Shown here: positions 22,646 through 33,679 of the stretch, in pieces
Layout: the number at the start of each line of letters is the position of its first letter
Numbering within the stretch: position 1 is the first letter of the stretch
Source of the DNA: Collybiopsis luxurians FD-317 M1
Taxonomy: Eukaryota; Basidiomycota; Agaricomycetes; Agaricales; Omphalotaceae
Assembly (NCBI GenBank): GCA_000827265.1
Contig: KN834752.1
Coordinates: 558,001-622,000 of the forward strand
Direction of reading: 5' to 3'
Length of the DNA: 64,000 nucleotides
Position numbers and translations under genes: made by a program
The notes under the pieces: generated by a model
What the model was told of the DNA's origin: nothing
The model's input: the letters and a program-made list of their open reading frames with translations, nothing else
The model's database searches: none

Positions 22646-23567
22646 TTACTTGTGCGTTGGGACGATCGCTAAGCGCTGAGGATCTGACGAATTGCTTGGG
22701 CTCTTTGAAGGTTTCCGGGGCTTCATATCCGCCTGCGATGCTATATACCTAGCATCACTTTCAGGAAGATACTGCTTCAAGGCTTCGTACAAATCCCCTA
22801 GCCGTGGATCAATATGATCATCTATCCAATGTGGCAGGTTGTGATGGAGCCATCTCAAAATCCTCGCAAACCAGGAATTGGGGTCCTGCAGAATTCATCG
22901 TTCAACGCAAATAAAAGGATAAAAATGTAGATTGACTCGCCATTTTCCAGGGGTTGGCATTCTGACATTGGTCGACTATCAAGTCTCGCAAGATCTCTTT
23001 GGATTCATCATACTCTGCCTGGTTTCTATACTGACCATTCCTCATCTTACCCCGCGTAGCAGTGATGCAAGCGTGACCGTTAAAATGCATATCATAATCC
23101 CCGAATGCTTTCTTGTTCTGGTCCCACCAGGTTTCCATATCCGGTTCTTGGTCCTCGAGCCCCGTCACAACAATCACAACAGGGACGTTTCGGTTGCAGA
23201 ATCCCTCGTAGAAGACTCGATAGTTTCGTTCGAGTGTCTCTGTAATTCTAGGGCCCCGCATACAATAAACAAGTAGGCTAATGCCGTCTTGCAGGTCGCG
23301 GAGGAGCTGATACAGTTTAACGAGGGCGTCTTTCGTCACAACTGTACCCATACTACCCTCATCGAGTCCACTGGTATCAAAGAATTGGTATTTCTTTCCG
23401 TCTATGGTGGCAGAATAGATGGTGCTATCAAAGGTGCATCCCTTAGCGCCACTTGACGTAGGAGCAATATCACTTTGACGGTCAAGGAGCATATTGACGA
23501 CAGAACTTTTACCGCATCCAGTGGACCCAAAGAAGATGACATTGAGAGGGGTGGAGGTAGAGGACAT
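22646..23567 (-). CDS. AIG1-like small G-domain protein, copy B
   Basis: Exons 23567-22941 and 22885-22646 encode 288 residues. G motifs are intact: P-loop GSTGCGKSS, G3 FFDTSGLDEG, G4-like VVTGLEDQEPD. The second exon encodes the conserved tail: an amphipathic segment (SWFARILRWLHHNLP), a short acidic helix and a Lys/Ser-rich end. The intron follows PWKM and must use a GC donor (ATG|gcgagt) because the alternative GT two bases on shifts the frame and ruins the tail. At 55 nt it is the same length as the matching intron in copy C. Its role is unknown; the family is expanded in agaricomycetes. Confidence 0.82.
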
Positions 23568-23925
23568 GGCTTGTTGTGGGACGCGGGGCTAATTGTAATT
23601 GTGGGTGAATACTATACTTAAGTTTACCAGCCACTGGCCGTTCTCTCTAGAGTATCCGGGGGACCATTGAGCAAGAAAAACCTGCAGGAGGACATGAGGA
23701 TTTAATTTAGTCGTCCAGATCGTGAAGACGGACTTGAGTACCTATTCTGAATGCATGTGTGAGTGTTGTGTAGACGTTGAGGTTTTCTGGGATTGATCGT
23801 GACCTATATATATAGTAGCATACAATCACGACGACGCGTCCACGTGTCACAATCACAATCACACCGACGTGACAAAAGTGAGGCTACAGTGCCACTGGTG
23901 ACTGCGAGGCCCTTCACCAAGTTCA
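23568..23925. promoter_or_regulatory. Divergent region between copy B and the MYND relic
   Basis: About 360 bp with a TATATATAT tract near 23807 and GTCACGT/CGTGAC-like words around 23840-23880. It probably held both promoters. No coding signal. Confidence 0.3.
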
Positions 23926-24768
23926 ATGTCTGAAACACCGTATGGAAAGGATATCTGCAGCTACTACATGAAAGTTGCTGGCAAGGATAATCTGTGAACT
24001 TGCAGCCAGTGTCGGTCAGTTTTGGGTCTTTGGCGGTTTGAATGGCCGTTAACTATTATCCGTAGTTTTGTTAGGTATCGCTCGAGGGCTTGTCGGCGCG
24101 CCGCTTGGCCCACGCACAAAAAATCTTGCAAAACCACCGGCGAACTTCGCGACGTGTCGGCGACAGACAGGGATGTCCATCTTGCCAACCAAAAACTATC
24201 CAAATGGATCAATGTGTGGAGAATGTCCTTGACGCAATGGTAAAAAACAATATCGCTATTGGGTTCATCGTACTTATCCCTTTCTCTCCAGGCCACCTTG
24301 GGTTTTGAATCCCAATGCAGCTGACAAGGACAAACTTGCAACCCATCGGTACGTATCGTTTCAATCTTAGATGTCGCCTCCCTCATCTCACCTGTTCCCT
24401 AAAGTTTTGTTATTTTTCTTGATGATTGAATGAATGCCCCGTCGCCTGCCCAGTCATTCCGGGTATGTGGACGCTGAAACTGATTAGTAGCTTCGGGAAG
24501 CGTCTGTGGTTCCTCGAGCACGTGTCCCTGACCTGTTCAAGGAGCAGGAGCTTGCTCAACACCATATTGATGACTGGCTTGCTGATGAACGAGGCGAGAA
24601 CACAGTCCAAATCCTTATATTTGCACCGGAACTGCTACGGATGCTCTACTTCTCGATACACGACATCGGGGAACGACAAGGAAAAGAACTGGATAACTTG
24701 GAAGACTATTGATGGTTGGTGTTCCAGGTGCTCTTCAAGTAGCTATTGAAGCTGGGAATGGTGTGTAG
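23926..24768 (+). pseudogene. Decayed MYND zinc-finger gene
   Basis: Translated pieces line up with a basidiomycete MYND protein. These are TCSQCR at about 23997-24013, then after an intron (GTCAG...TTTTGTTAG) YRSRACRRAAWPTHKKSC, then KWINVWR, and near the end LQVAIEAGNGV followed by TAG at 24766-24768. Damage: an in-frame TGA at 23994-23996 where CGA (Arg) is expected; Tyr for the second Cys of the first knuckle; Arg for Cys in the YCS motif; a TAA after SLTQW; and more stops near 24490. Different introns could hide one of these, but not the missing zinc ligands. Confidence 0.6.
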
Positions 24769-24993
24769 CTTCATCTGTCTCGTTCTGTAGATATTTGCTA
24801 AGATCCGTTCGAAGTCTCTGCTCATAACCGCTGTCACGTTTGTGGCACGGACTGTAGTTTCCGCTCGGTCAGATTCTGGGCGCTCTTGAATGCGCGTTTC
24901 AAGGCAATCGTTGACTATCGCCATACTCAACCGGTTAAATGATAATTATGTTGAAATCAATACATTTCTGCTCTCAAGATTGTCTGCCCAAAT

Positions 24994-25454
24994 TTAAGAG
25001 CTAATATATGTCATAGGAAATTGCAACGACAACGGTGCGGTGTAAATATTGATAGTCCTGTAGGAGTACGGCCATTCCTTGGCTAACCAGCGCAGCATGT
25101 CCTTTTCTGCCTCAACGACCTCTAGTATGTCGAGAAGCTTTTGGTACCCGCTGTCCGCTATGCCTTCTCGCTTTATATCACAACGACGGCAATGCATGAC
25201 AATGTCAAGAGAGCCACCTTTAGTGGCCAAACCGATCTCCGACCCCAATATATGTATCTCGCACGCGAAGCGGCACTGTAATGTTGATCAAATTAGCTGT
25301 TTGCTCATGATCAACCACATTAGTTTCACGCACTCAGTCCTTATGCAACATTTACTGCCCTGGTCCCCGGAAACCCCGATACACCCTGCACAAGGACAGA
25401 AGACGAGCCAGTAGCTTCTGAACTTAAACCTAGTGGTGCAGTATTCAACCTCAT
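24994..25454 (-). CDS. Hypothetical small protein
   Basis: A possible two-exon gene: from ATG 25454 to about 25375, then an intron ending in ATTACAG, then a second exon ending at the stop at 24994. The second exon has a compositionally normal frame with CRRCDIK and a run of Leu/Glu helices (LLDILEVVEAEKDMLRWLAKEW). I recognise no family. It could equally be the remains of a longer gene in this disturbed island. Its 5' part lies in the promoter of copy C. Confidence 0.3.
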
Positions 25455-25467
25455 CCCTTCACGACCA

Positions 25468-26374
25468 ATGTCCTCTAATCCCCAACCTCGAAACATCCTC
25501 TTCTTCGGTTCCACTGGATGTGGTAAAAGTTCCATCATTAATATGCTTCTTGGTCGATCAGACGCCCCTACGTCGAATGGTGCGAAGGCTTGCACTTCCT
25601 ACGATAACGACTATTCTTTCGTCCTCGACGGGAGAGAATATCGACTCTTCGACACCGTGGGACTCGATCAGGGTACAGCCGGTACCGTTACGTCGAATGA
25701 AGCTCTGAGTCAACTGTATCACCTCCTCTACAACCTGAAAGATGGCATTAGTCTTCTTGTTTACTGTGTACAAGGGCCTAGATGTGGACCAACGTTTAAA
25801 AGAAACTATAGCATCTTTTACGATGGATTCTGCCGCAAATCTGTTCCTATTGGGCTTGTTGTGACGGGGCTCGAAGACCAGGAGCCGAGTATGGAGGAGT
25901 GGTGGGACCAGAATCATGGAGTGTTTATGAAACATGAGGTGCATTTTAATGGCCATGCTTGCGTTACCGCTACGCTCGGTAAGATGAAGAATGGGGAGTT
26001 TGAGAACCAGGCACGGTATGATGAATCCAAGAAAGCCCTGCAGGACTTGATAGTTCAACAATGTCGGGATGTCGAACCTAAGACAATGGCAAGCTATTCC
26101 TGCATAAATTTCTCTGTTCCAGCGTACTTATGACTTTCAAAAGGAACCAGAGACTTGGTTTGCGTTGGTGGTGAAGTGGATTTGTCGCAACTTGCACTTG
26201 TGGGTGGAGGATCAGATCGATCAGATACCACTTCCCCAGCCAGCGCTATACGATAAGCTCAGGCAATTCCTACCAGCGAAAGATGCCCGGGAGATCGTCG
26301 GTCTAGTGGAAAGAGAGGATGGCAAGGCGAAGCGAGGGACCCCAAGAGCTAGTGACCGTCAAAAGAGGAGATAA
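25468..26374 (+). CDS. AIG1-like small G-domain protein, copy C
   Basis: Exons 25468-26088 and 26144-26374 encode 283 residues. G motifs: GSTGCGKSS, LFDTVGLDQG, LVVTGLEDQEPS. The tail exon gives TWFALVVKWICRNLHLW, a Pro-rich turn and a Lys/Arg end. The intron after TMx (ATG|gcaagc...CAAAAG, 55 nt) has a GC donor; no usable GT exists before it. The last 28 bp before the ATG resemble those of copy A (ATTCA-CCTCATC...CGACCA), so the two genes share a leader although they are on opposite strands 5.5 kb apart. The role is unknown. Confidence 0.82.
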
Positions 26375-26834
26375 ATAAATCGGCGGCTTTTCTGTTCTCA
26401 TTCTCTCTCAAAGTTTTCTTGTAAAGTGTTTGGCTTTATAATTATCTTCCGTGTTTGTATACTTTTGGCCGTTCTTGTAGTGGTAGACCGGAATAAAATA
26501 TCATGATTATACGCCTGCTTAAGCCTTACACCATAGCCAACATTGAGGGTCACACACGTCCAAAGAGAGCGTAGGAAAGTAGATGCTTGAACCGTTGTAA
26601 GACGATCGCTCTTGGGTCTCAGTCGTTACCTACGCGCTCAGGATTATAACATGCCTCCTACTTAGGTAAAGACTCTGTTCAGATTACAAGGTATACAAAT
26701 ACAACAAAAATCCTAGCAATGTGCAATCGACAAACCTATTATGATCAAAGATGTTTATGTTCGCGGTACTCGAACAACTTGCTCAGAAAAAAAAATGAAA
26801 GATAGATGAGTAGTGATATACCAGAAAGACAACT
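26375..26834. other. Convergent intergenic region
   Basis: This is the 3' flank of copy C and of the dioxygenase-like gene. It is AT-rich and has no gene. Confidence 0.4.
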
Positions 26835-28415
26835 TCAAGGACAGATGACTATCAAGGCGTTCACAACAAGCTTGTCCAACTCCCCGCCGACGACGAAGGG
26901 TGCCCTCTCCTTGCCTACCACGGGTGTAGGGTCATTCCAGTCGGTCAGAATGGTGATGTCGGCCTCCGCAAGAGGTATCGCTCCACTGTGTTGGACCCTA
27001 GATACTAAAGTTTCTTCGTCAGAATCATAATAGACACTTCCGCTGACGCTCCCAGTGCGAACGGAGCCAGCATGAGAGAAGAGGCCTCGGACAGGGGGAG
27101 AGCCTGTTCTATGTCCGCGAGGAGCATCGAGGAGAGTTGGGCTCTGTTCCGTAATCTCAACGGTGCGGTCCACAGGCCAAATGTACCCCCCGGCGGTCCA
27201 ATGAAGCTCGGGTACGAGCTTGTATAACTTGATGGCGTGGTAGATTAGGGAATCCCCTCCTTTCAGCTGGGCAGGAAATGCATGACTGAGACAGTCATTC
27301 GGCCATTGAACAGAAACTTACCATTGGGACCAACGATTCTGCTAGAACCTCCGACGGGTTCACACCATAATCATTCGTGAGATAAATACCAATCCTACGA
27401 CCCGTACACATGTTGAGAACCGGTGACAATAAATCCAAGAACTTGTCGCTGGGGTTAATCAACGGTTCCGTGACTCCGGTTGGCCCGAACGTCTTCAGAT
27501 ATACCCCGTAAAAGATCGTGAGGCGACATCCCTTACTGACAGTTTCGACCTCGTATTCGCAGTCGGTTGTGAAAGCGAGCCATTCCAGATCGGACTTTCC
27601 ACCTCGACCGAAGTATTTTTCTTCGTGTCCCTCCGCGTCCCGAACTATCAGACTGCCACCACGGAAGCGTACGGGAAGTGTGACAGCGATGGTAGCTACC
27701 CTCCCATCATTTGGTCGGGGCTGCGGTCCCATACGTCCATTTTTAACAATAACTTCGAGTTTATCTCGCATCGTGGTGAGATAGTGGCCTGGTTGGAGGA
27801 GAGGGAAAAGGGACGATCGAATTGCATCCAGAATGGGGAGATTGGCAATCTCGAGGGATGTGGTCAAAGGAAAGTTGGATGGGAAAAAAAGGGATTCTGT
27901 GTCCGAATAATCGTAGTCGGATGTTTGATGTGGTCTGCAGGCCGCGATGAGGACATCAAGAGCCGGCGGGGAGTTGAATTCAACGTCGATGGGAAAATCA
28001 AGGGAATGAGTTATACCGCTCTACAGCTTCGTCAGTTCGTTGACAGAAACCTCTCCGTAGAATTTACCTTTGTGCGAAAGAACAAGACCAGCTGGGAGGA
28101 ATCCATTGGAATAAGTCCTGATATCGTCGACAACCTACTTCTGGCCGCCAACAGTTTCGAGACAGCATCTCGGTAAGCGAAATCATCGTTGACCTGCGCT
28201 ACCGGCATCATCGTTACTTTTCTCCGCGTAGAAGACGGAGAGTTTTTGGACCTTTCGATTTGAAAGTCGGAAAGACTGGGACTAGTCTTGAAAGGTAGAC
28301 CGTCCGAGCTTCGGCTGAGCCCCGATGGACTGACAGGACGACTGAGAGGTGTTGGGGGCATTACTGACGCCGTTGGCATTATATTGGGAACCATAGTCAT
28401 GGCGGAGGCGTACAT
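26835..28415 (-). CDS. 2OG-Fe(II) dioxygenase-like protein
   Basis: Exons 28415-28068, 28020-27322 and 27266-26835 give 492 residues. The first 60 residues are Ser/Pro-rich. The central region (GRVATIAVTLPVRFRGGSLIVR, then WLAFTTDCEYEVETV, then GCRLTIFYGVYL) resembles a fungal family of 2OG-Fe(II)/prolyl-hydroxylase-like double-stranded beta-helix proteins. In those relatives the second block usually reads D-x-E-H-E-V. Here His is replaced by Tyr, so an iron ligand may be lost. The C-terminal 140 residues include a disordered Ser/Gly segment. The fold assignment is by motif memory only. The start at 28415 is the first ATG in frame; two further Mets follow within 25 bases. Confidence 0.6.
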
Positions 28416-28609
28416 CTCGGATGCGAAAAGTAGGGAGGAGCGCGAACAAGACAATGGTCAGAAAAGAGATGAGAAGGACTGGTAGTTCTCGAATGACGCA
28501 TTGTAATAAGAATATAGTCTACGAAGATAGGACAGACCATGCTGACACAACGTGGTGCGGGGAGCTAGAGGCCTTTACTTGAGTGTCAGATGAAACGATC
28601 CTATCGGAT

Positions 28610-28903
28610 TCATGAGAAAGGAACTTGAGTGGGGGCGGCGTACAAAGTAAGGTGGGATGGTATCCACGGATAAGTATACCCGGATTGGCAAGAAAACTTT
28701 GATTTCAACCATCGATGTGTTGGTTGAATGAAACACGCAAAAGCCTCGTGTATAAAGGAAACTGGTTCCGGTTTATTATGAGAATGAGAACCAAGGATGG
28801 CTTCAGTTATGTGAATGCATTCAGATGATAAGGCTAGTTGGGTCCAACCGAGGTTTACAGCCGATTGAATGACGTGGCCGCAGAGGTTTACAATGGGCAT
28901 CAC
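28610..28903 (-). CDS. Unassigned open frame
   Basis: A 97-codon frame preceded by a plausible acceptor (TTTGTAG at about 28907). It is fairly hydrophobic with His and Cys residues (SECIHITEAILGSHSHN). I recognise no family and no start or partner exon. It may be an exon of a gene that includes 29029-29420 or chance. Confidence 0.2.
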   Translation of the reverse strand: MMPIVNLCGHVIQSAVNLGWTQLALSSECIHITEAILGSHSHNKPEPVSFIHEAFACFIQPTHRWLKSKFSCQSGYTYPWIPSHLTLYAAPTQVPFS

Positions 28904-29028
28904 CTACAAAGAGACATGGAACGTAAAGTATACTGCAGTCTTCTTCAGCTTGGAAAGCTAATTGTGACCTAGAAGCCAAGCAAATTTAAGATTACAAGAC
29001 AGATGAAGCGAATAGTTTGCGCACCGTA

Positions 29029-29420
29029 TTACATCGAAAACGCATATTCGTTGATGGGCGGCAAATCAAACGGTGTACAGTCGTTAGCGCGCTTCGAACT
29101 CGGCGGCTTCCTCTTCTCCACCACTGTCGGTTTACAAACCTGAACTCTTACAAGCCATCTCAACTGTGTATCCGTATCTGAACCGCGTGTTATAGATGCC
29201 ATGTTAGGAGCTTCGGCCATTTCCATGAGGACAGTCCATCATCATCCAGCTTGAATTGTTCTGCTCTGCCTCCTGATCCTTGAAGCCATTCCCGGATCCC
29301 GGTGCTGGTGACTGCTATTTTCTCAAACGCGATACGGCCATGCGACAACGGTTGCAACAGAATATGTATTGGATGATATAACTCACAACATTCTGCCGAT
29401 CTCGAAGCGACCTGGTGCAA
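29029..29420 (-). CDS. Unassigned open frames, possible exons
   Basis: Two overlapping frames: 29420-29190, with LSHGRIAFEKIAV and IREWLQG, and 29226-29029, ending in a Lys/Arg-rich segment (VVEKRKPPSSKRAND). Their composition is protein-like but I could not join them with standard splice sites. A decayed gene is possible. Confidence 0.22.
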
Positions 29421-29629
29421 GCTAGGCCACTAAAGTAAAAGCCAAAGACAGCTGGAATGAGATGATACGCACTCTCTCATCATCATTTCTGACAATGTCT
29501 TGACCCCTCGGAGGCGATGATCATATGGAGGCATTGCCCATCTTTGCATCTTTCCCTCCCTTCTTGCTTTCACTTTGACAGTGAGCTACGCTTTTTGGTT
29601 TTCCTTCACCTCCTCTTAAGGCTGGTCCA

Positions 29630-31081
29630 ATGGGTCTCCTTTTTGTTCTTTGGTATGATCTACTTCCATCTCTTTAAATGTACATACTTGATTCTTCGTC
29701 CGCTAGGATATGGACCTGTCTGGCAATTCAGGCTCAGGTAGCTTGGGCGAAGATCCAGATCAAACCGGCCCAGAAGCACATCCTGACGGGTTCGAACTCT
29801 ACCTTTTGGTGGTCGAGAGACAGTCACGACCCTAACGATTTCGTTGTGGGCAAGCGGATGCACGGAAATAACTCTTTACCAACGATGACGCTGCAACATG
29901 TGCATGCAGGTAATAAGACTCATGGAATAATCCAATTTTCTTTTGAAACGAACGGGTGAGCAAGTACTTGATAGGTCAGGCAATCCTTTGCTCAGAATCA
30001 TATGTAGAAAGTTCCATGTACTGGCCCTTGACCATAATTCCCTAAACGACCACAAAATTTTTCAGCACAATAGCACCGAAATCGATCTGAAGTACGTTGA
30101 AGGCTGTCTTTTGTTACGAACAGCTCAAATTAATTCATTACAACTACAGCAAACTCCCAAAAGCATCGCTTTTGAGAGAAATCACTGTCAATGCTGAGGA
30201 GGGCAATTTAAGTTCAATAGTTTCAAGGTAAGACATCATCTACTGCTATATATATTTATTACTTATACCCTACAAGTTCGTCATCCAGCATGGCTACAAC
30301 ACCTTCTCAAACACTTCACTCTGCTGCCCAGTCCAATTCCGACTCCAAGTCCAATGGACATCCGTATGCTGCTACAGTCTTCGTTCAAAGAAGACCTAAG
30401 TAACTAATAAATAGTCCTAGATCTCAAACCGCCGTAATTATTGCAGCTTGCTTGGGAACAACGCTCCTTGCCGTTATAGGGCTTTTTATCGCATACTTTA
30501 TCCTGCGTAGACGGCGTCGCAAATTCGCCACTACATACCTGGACAGCCGCTACGCTTTTACGAATTCTGCTGCTCCGTCTCCGGCTCCATCCAGAGCAAG
30601 GCTACTTCAAAAACTCCGGAATACTTCTGGAGATACTCCGCCTTCCATAGATATGACGCGCAAAGGCACCGATGAGGACACCAGCTGGCCGGACACGCTC
30701 AATTTCTATCACACTCCCCGTCCTCCGCCCAAAGCCGTCGTCAAGAGACCCTCCCACAACACCGGAAGTAGCACCGTAGTCTCTAACGGAACCTCAACCT
30801 CACTCAGCAGTATGCGATTCTCCCCAAAGACTGAACGTCAAATGGAAATCGAGGAGCGCATCGAGGAACTTAAAGGGAAGCTTCCTCTACTACAGCAAAG
30901 TACACCGACTTCGGTTGGACGCCCCGATTCAAGGACCTTGACCGACATGACGCATCATGTGCGTGTGTTGAAATGGCGAAACCAGATTGACAAGTTGCAG
31001 GAGTTGATGACCTCGGAATGGGCGCTCGGCCGCACTGATATTGTCCCAAAAGGGTTGTATGGGCACGAATCAATTGTTTGA
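29630..31081 (+). CDS. Kre9/Knh1-like secreted-domain membrane protein
   Basis: Exons 29630-29652, 29707-29955, 30008-30091, 30150-30227, 30289-30363 and 30415-31081 give 391 residues. A signal peptide is restored only by the 23-nt first exon (MGLLFVLW|IWTCLAIQAQVAWA). The ectodomain resembles the Ser/Thr-rich Kre9/Knh1 immunoglobulin-like fold (STFWWSRDSHDPNDF, then GKFHVLALDHNSL), with sequons NST and NKT. A membrane helix at about 175-199 (AVIIAACLGTTLLAVIGLF) is followed by RRRRRK and a 190-residue cytoplasmic tail. Known family members affect beta-1,6-glucan or lie in the cell wall. A membrane anchor with a long tail suggests a different, perhaps sensory, role; this is inference. Confidence 0.78.
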
Positions 31082-31538
31082 AAGTTGGGAAGGTTTTAGT
31101 CGCGGATAATTCCAGGAGACCTGGGATTCTTAATTTAATTTCGTTACACTCGTTCATATTTTTCATCATTCATCGTTACATGTTTCAGGCAGAGCTGTAG
31201 GACTCTAGTTGTGGACTCCTCTGTATTCTCAGACCTTAGGCATCAAGGAAATGTAACATATTGATACACCTAATCGAACACAATATACGCTGATCTTGTT
31301 CAATGTTCAATGAAGGCAGGAATAGTTGTTGGCCTGATTGGCACAGCGGCACAAGTCGATCTTCCAAGGATCTAATCCGGCTGTAGCGAGTGAACAGTTA
31401 AACCTTAGCACGGTGATTTCGAAGATCCCGTTAAGTGTGAGATGCGCTGGTAAACCGCGCGTGTATTTTTCAAGGTGGTTTGGATGACCATTATGACTGA
31501 GATGGGAGATGAATATATACACGAGGGGGACCTGACAG
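31082..31538. other. Convergent intergenic region
   Basis: 3' flanks of the Kre9-like gene (+) and the F-box gene (-). No gene is seen. Confidence 0.4.
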
Positions 31539-32889
31539 TCACCAGTAGTTGACATCCCACCAGATATCACCCCGCCCGCTTCTGAACATTCCTGCCGCTG
31601 TCGACTGCGGGAATCTTGCTTGTAATTCCTCCTGTCCACGGTTGAACGTGACGACAGGCAAAAGCGGTGAATCCGAAGTCATCCATGATTTGAACTGCAT
31701 CTCTAGCTGAGTGTCTATTGTGGTTGTAGAAGCAACTGCATCAAAAAGGTCATCGGGACCTTCGATGTGTACCTCTTTCTGATCGAGCTCGGGGTTCGCG
31801 GTGTTGAAAATGATTATTTCGTAGGCAAGTGTCAAAAGTGGCACGAGATTTTCCAATGACTGTACAAAAAGCTGTATGTGCTTGAGCGATGGCAGGAATA
31901 TTTTGCTATTCAATACAGTCGCTGCAGATAGGAAATCATTACAATCACAACAAAGGTGTGGAGAGACAGAAGCACCTACAATAGTCATCCTTCCTCGCTT
32001 GTTTCAATGTGAGATGTGTGATATTCAAGAAATCATAGGGCTCAAGAAAGGGGACCTGCATTGCGGGGATGAAAATACGCTCCAACAGCGATGTCTGGAA
32101 GTGTCCCCCGGGAAGAACAATGTTTTCCATTTCCTCGGGCTCTACCTCGTCGAGATAGAGACTCTTGAGTGCAAGTAAGGACAGGGCACGAGGCTGCCGC
32201 GCCAACTTCCAGTTCTCAACAATGTCGCAGAATATCTCAGCCCAAGAAGAATCTGGTGGGATAAAGTAAAGGGGGCATGTCAGCCCCTGGATACATAACG
32301 TTCTCAACCTCGCACAGCGGGCAGCCAAAGAGGCAAACAGATCGTCTATTATGGCCGTCCCATCATGAAAATGCCCGCCTTCGAGTCTCACAGAATCGAG
32401 CATCAGGCGCTCTAGCTGCGGCAAACCAACCAGAGCATCTTCAAAAGTAGAGTTGGTTTCTGGAAGGGTGAGAACGACGAAGTCGAACTTCAGGAAGGTG
32501 ATATTTTGAAATGGTAAATGTCGAAAAGAGTAAACAGGATACGATCTGTGACTGACACCCAAAATGTTGTTGGGCAAAGCACCTTCGAAAGCCATTGTTC
32601 TTTTTCCGATTACAATCGAGATACCTCGAACAAGAGTGGAAATTTCTGGCAAACAAAAGAAGCGCTGAAATGAAGCACGATGTTCGTCCCGAACGTCTGC
32701 AAGCATCGGCGCAGTTGTAGCTTGAAGAAGGGTCGAGGTTAAAAAGACGCGACGAAAGAGATGTTTTCTGGACCGAGAAAGCCAGGATTTGGAAACGAGA
32801 CAGCAGTTTTTGAGGTCGCATATGGAACTAAAAAGCTGATCGATGAAAAGATCAAAAATTTCAGGTGGAAACCGTTCAACAGTGCACAT
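31539..32889 (-). CDS. F-box protein
   Basis: Exons 32889-31980 and 31921-31539 give 430 residues. The N-terminus is an F-box (RFPPEIFDLFIDQL, then NCCLVSKSWLSRSRKHLF), which binds Skp1 in SCF ubiquitin ligases. The rest is the irregular Leu-rich repeat type common in agaricomycetes (LPQLERLMLDSVRLEGG, LRTLCIQGL, LSLLALKSLYLDEVE). The target is unknown. The single intron (GTAGGT...TCTGCAG) is in phase 1 and removes an early stop. Confidence 0.85.
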
Positions 32890-33679
32890 TGATAGTCCTC
32901 GAGAAAGGCTTTACTACAGAATCATGCATGAAAACAAGTCAGTCAGTATAGCCATTGAGTACTCACGAGTTGGTTGAAAGGGAAAAAATCAAGCGTCATC
33001 TATTCCCATCATTATGTACAGTACAGGCTGGTGATCTCGAGCAAAATTAACCCGTTTGCCGCTATTCATTCACGCCAGTTGGAGTTCATTACTTACAATG
33101 AAGTGGGTCCCTCCAGCCGCTTCATCCGCATTTGTTTCTTCTCTGACATGAATTCAATTCTGCAACAGATGCGAAAGATGCACTCGAGTCTTTCAGTATT
33201 AACGTCGGAACGAATCTGCCGAAACTCTGTATCCTTCTCTTCCAGTGACCGTATGAACTTTGAATGGAGTAATCAACAGAGATTCAGTTCGTTCGCCTCC
33301 CTTTCGCACCTTACTTTTGGACCGCTTCTCCTCCGTAACCAAGGTCTCCCCGGCCGACAAGGATACCTAGTCAGTCCAAGTCTCAGAGGGTCCTGTGCTC
33401 GCTCCTTGGCACCGTCATAGTTCTGGAAATCAATCTTTCCAGAGCACTACTGTACGAAAGCTAACCAGAGCAATGAATCATCCATATAGTGGCGCTGCTA
33501 GCTACATTTATGCCAGTGAAGTACTACTACTAGCATTTTCTGCCTGTCAACCACCACAGTAGCTCATTGCTTCCCAGCATGACCGCGACGATATCTCGGA
33601 GACTGGCGCCTACGCCAACGTGAACGGTTTCTTCCTAGTTCGTTATTTCCGTCATGATTTATTATCTTACTTACCGACA
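32890..33679. other. Divergent intergenic region
   Basis: Nearly 0.8 kb between the F-box gene and a small plus-strand gene. A 148-codon plus frame (32974-33420) has no recognisable domain and low-quality composition; I do not call it. Confidence 0.35.

Noticed and set aside
27625..28176. 183-codon plus-strand frame
   Set aside because: It lies antisense to the dioxygenase-like gene, whose exons splice cleanly and show conserved blocks.
29785..29800. GGGTTCGAACTCTACC, resembling a tRNA B box
   Set aside because: It lies in a coding exon of the Kre9-like gene and no A box or cloverleaf arms fit around it.
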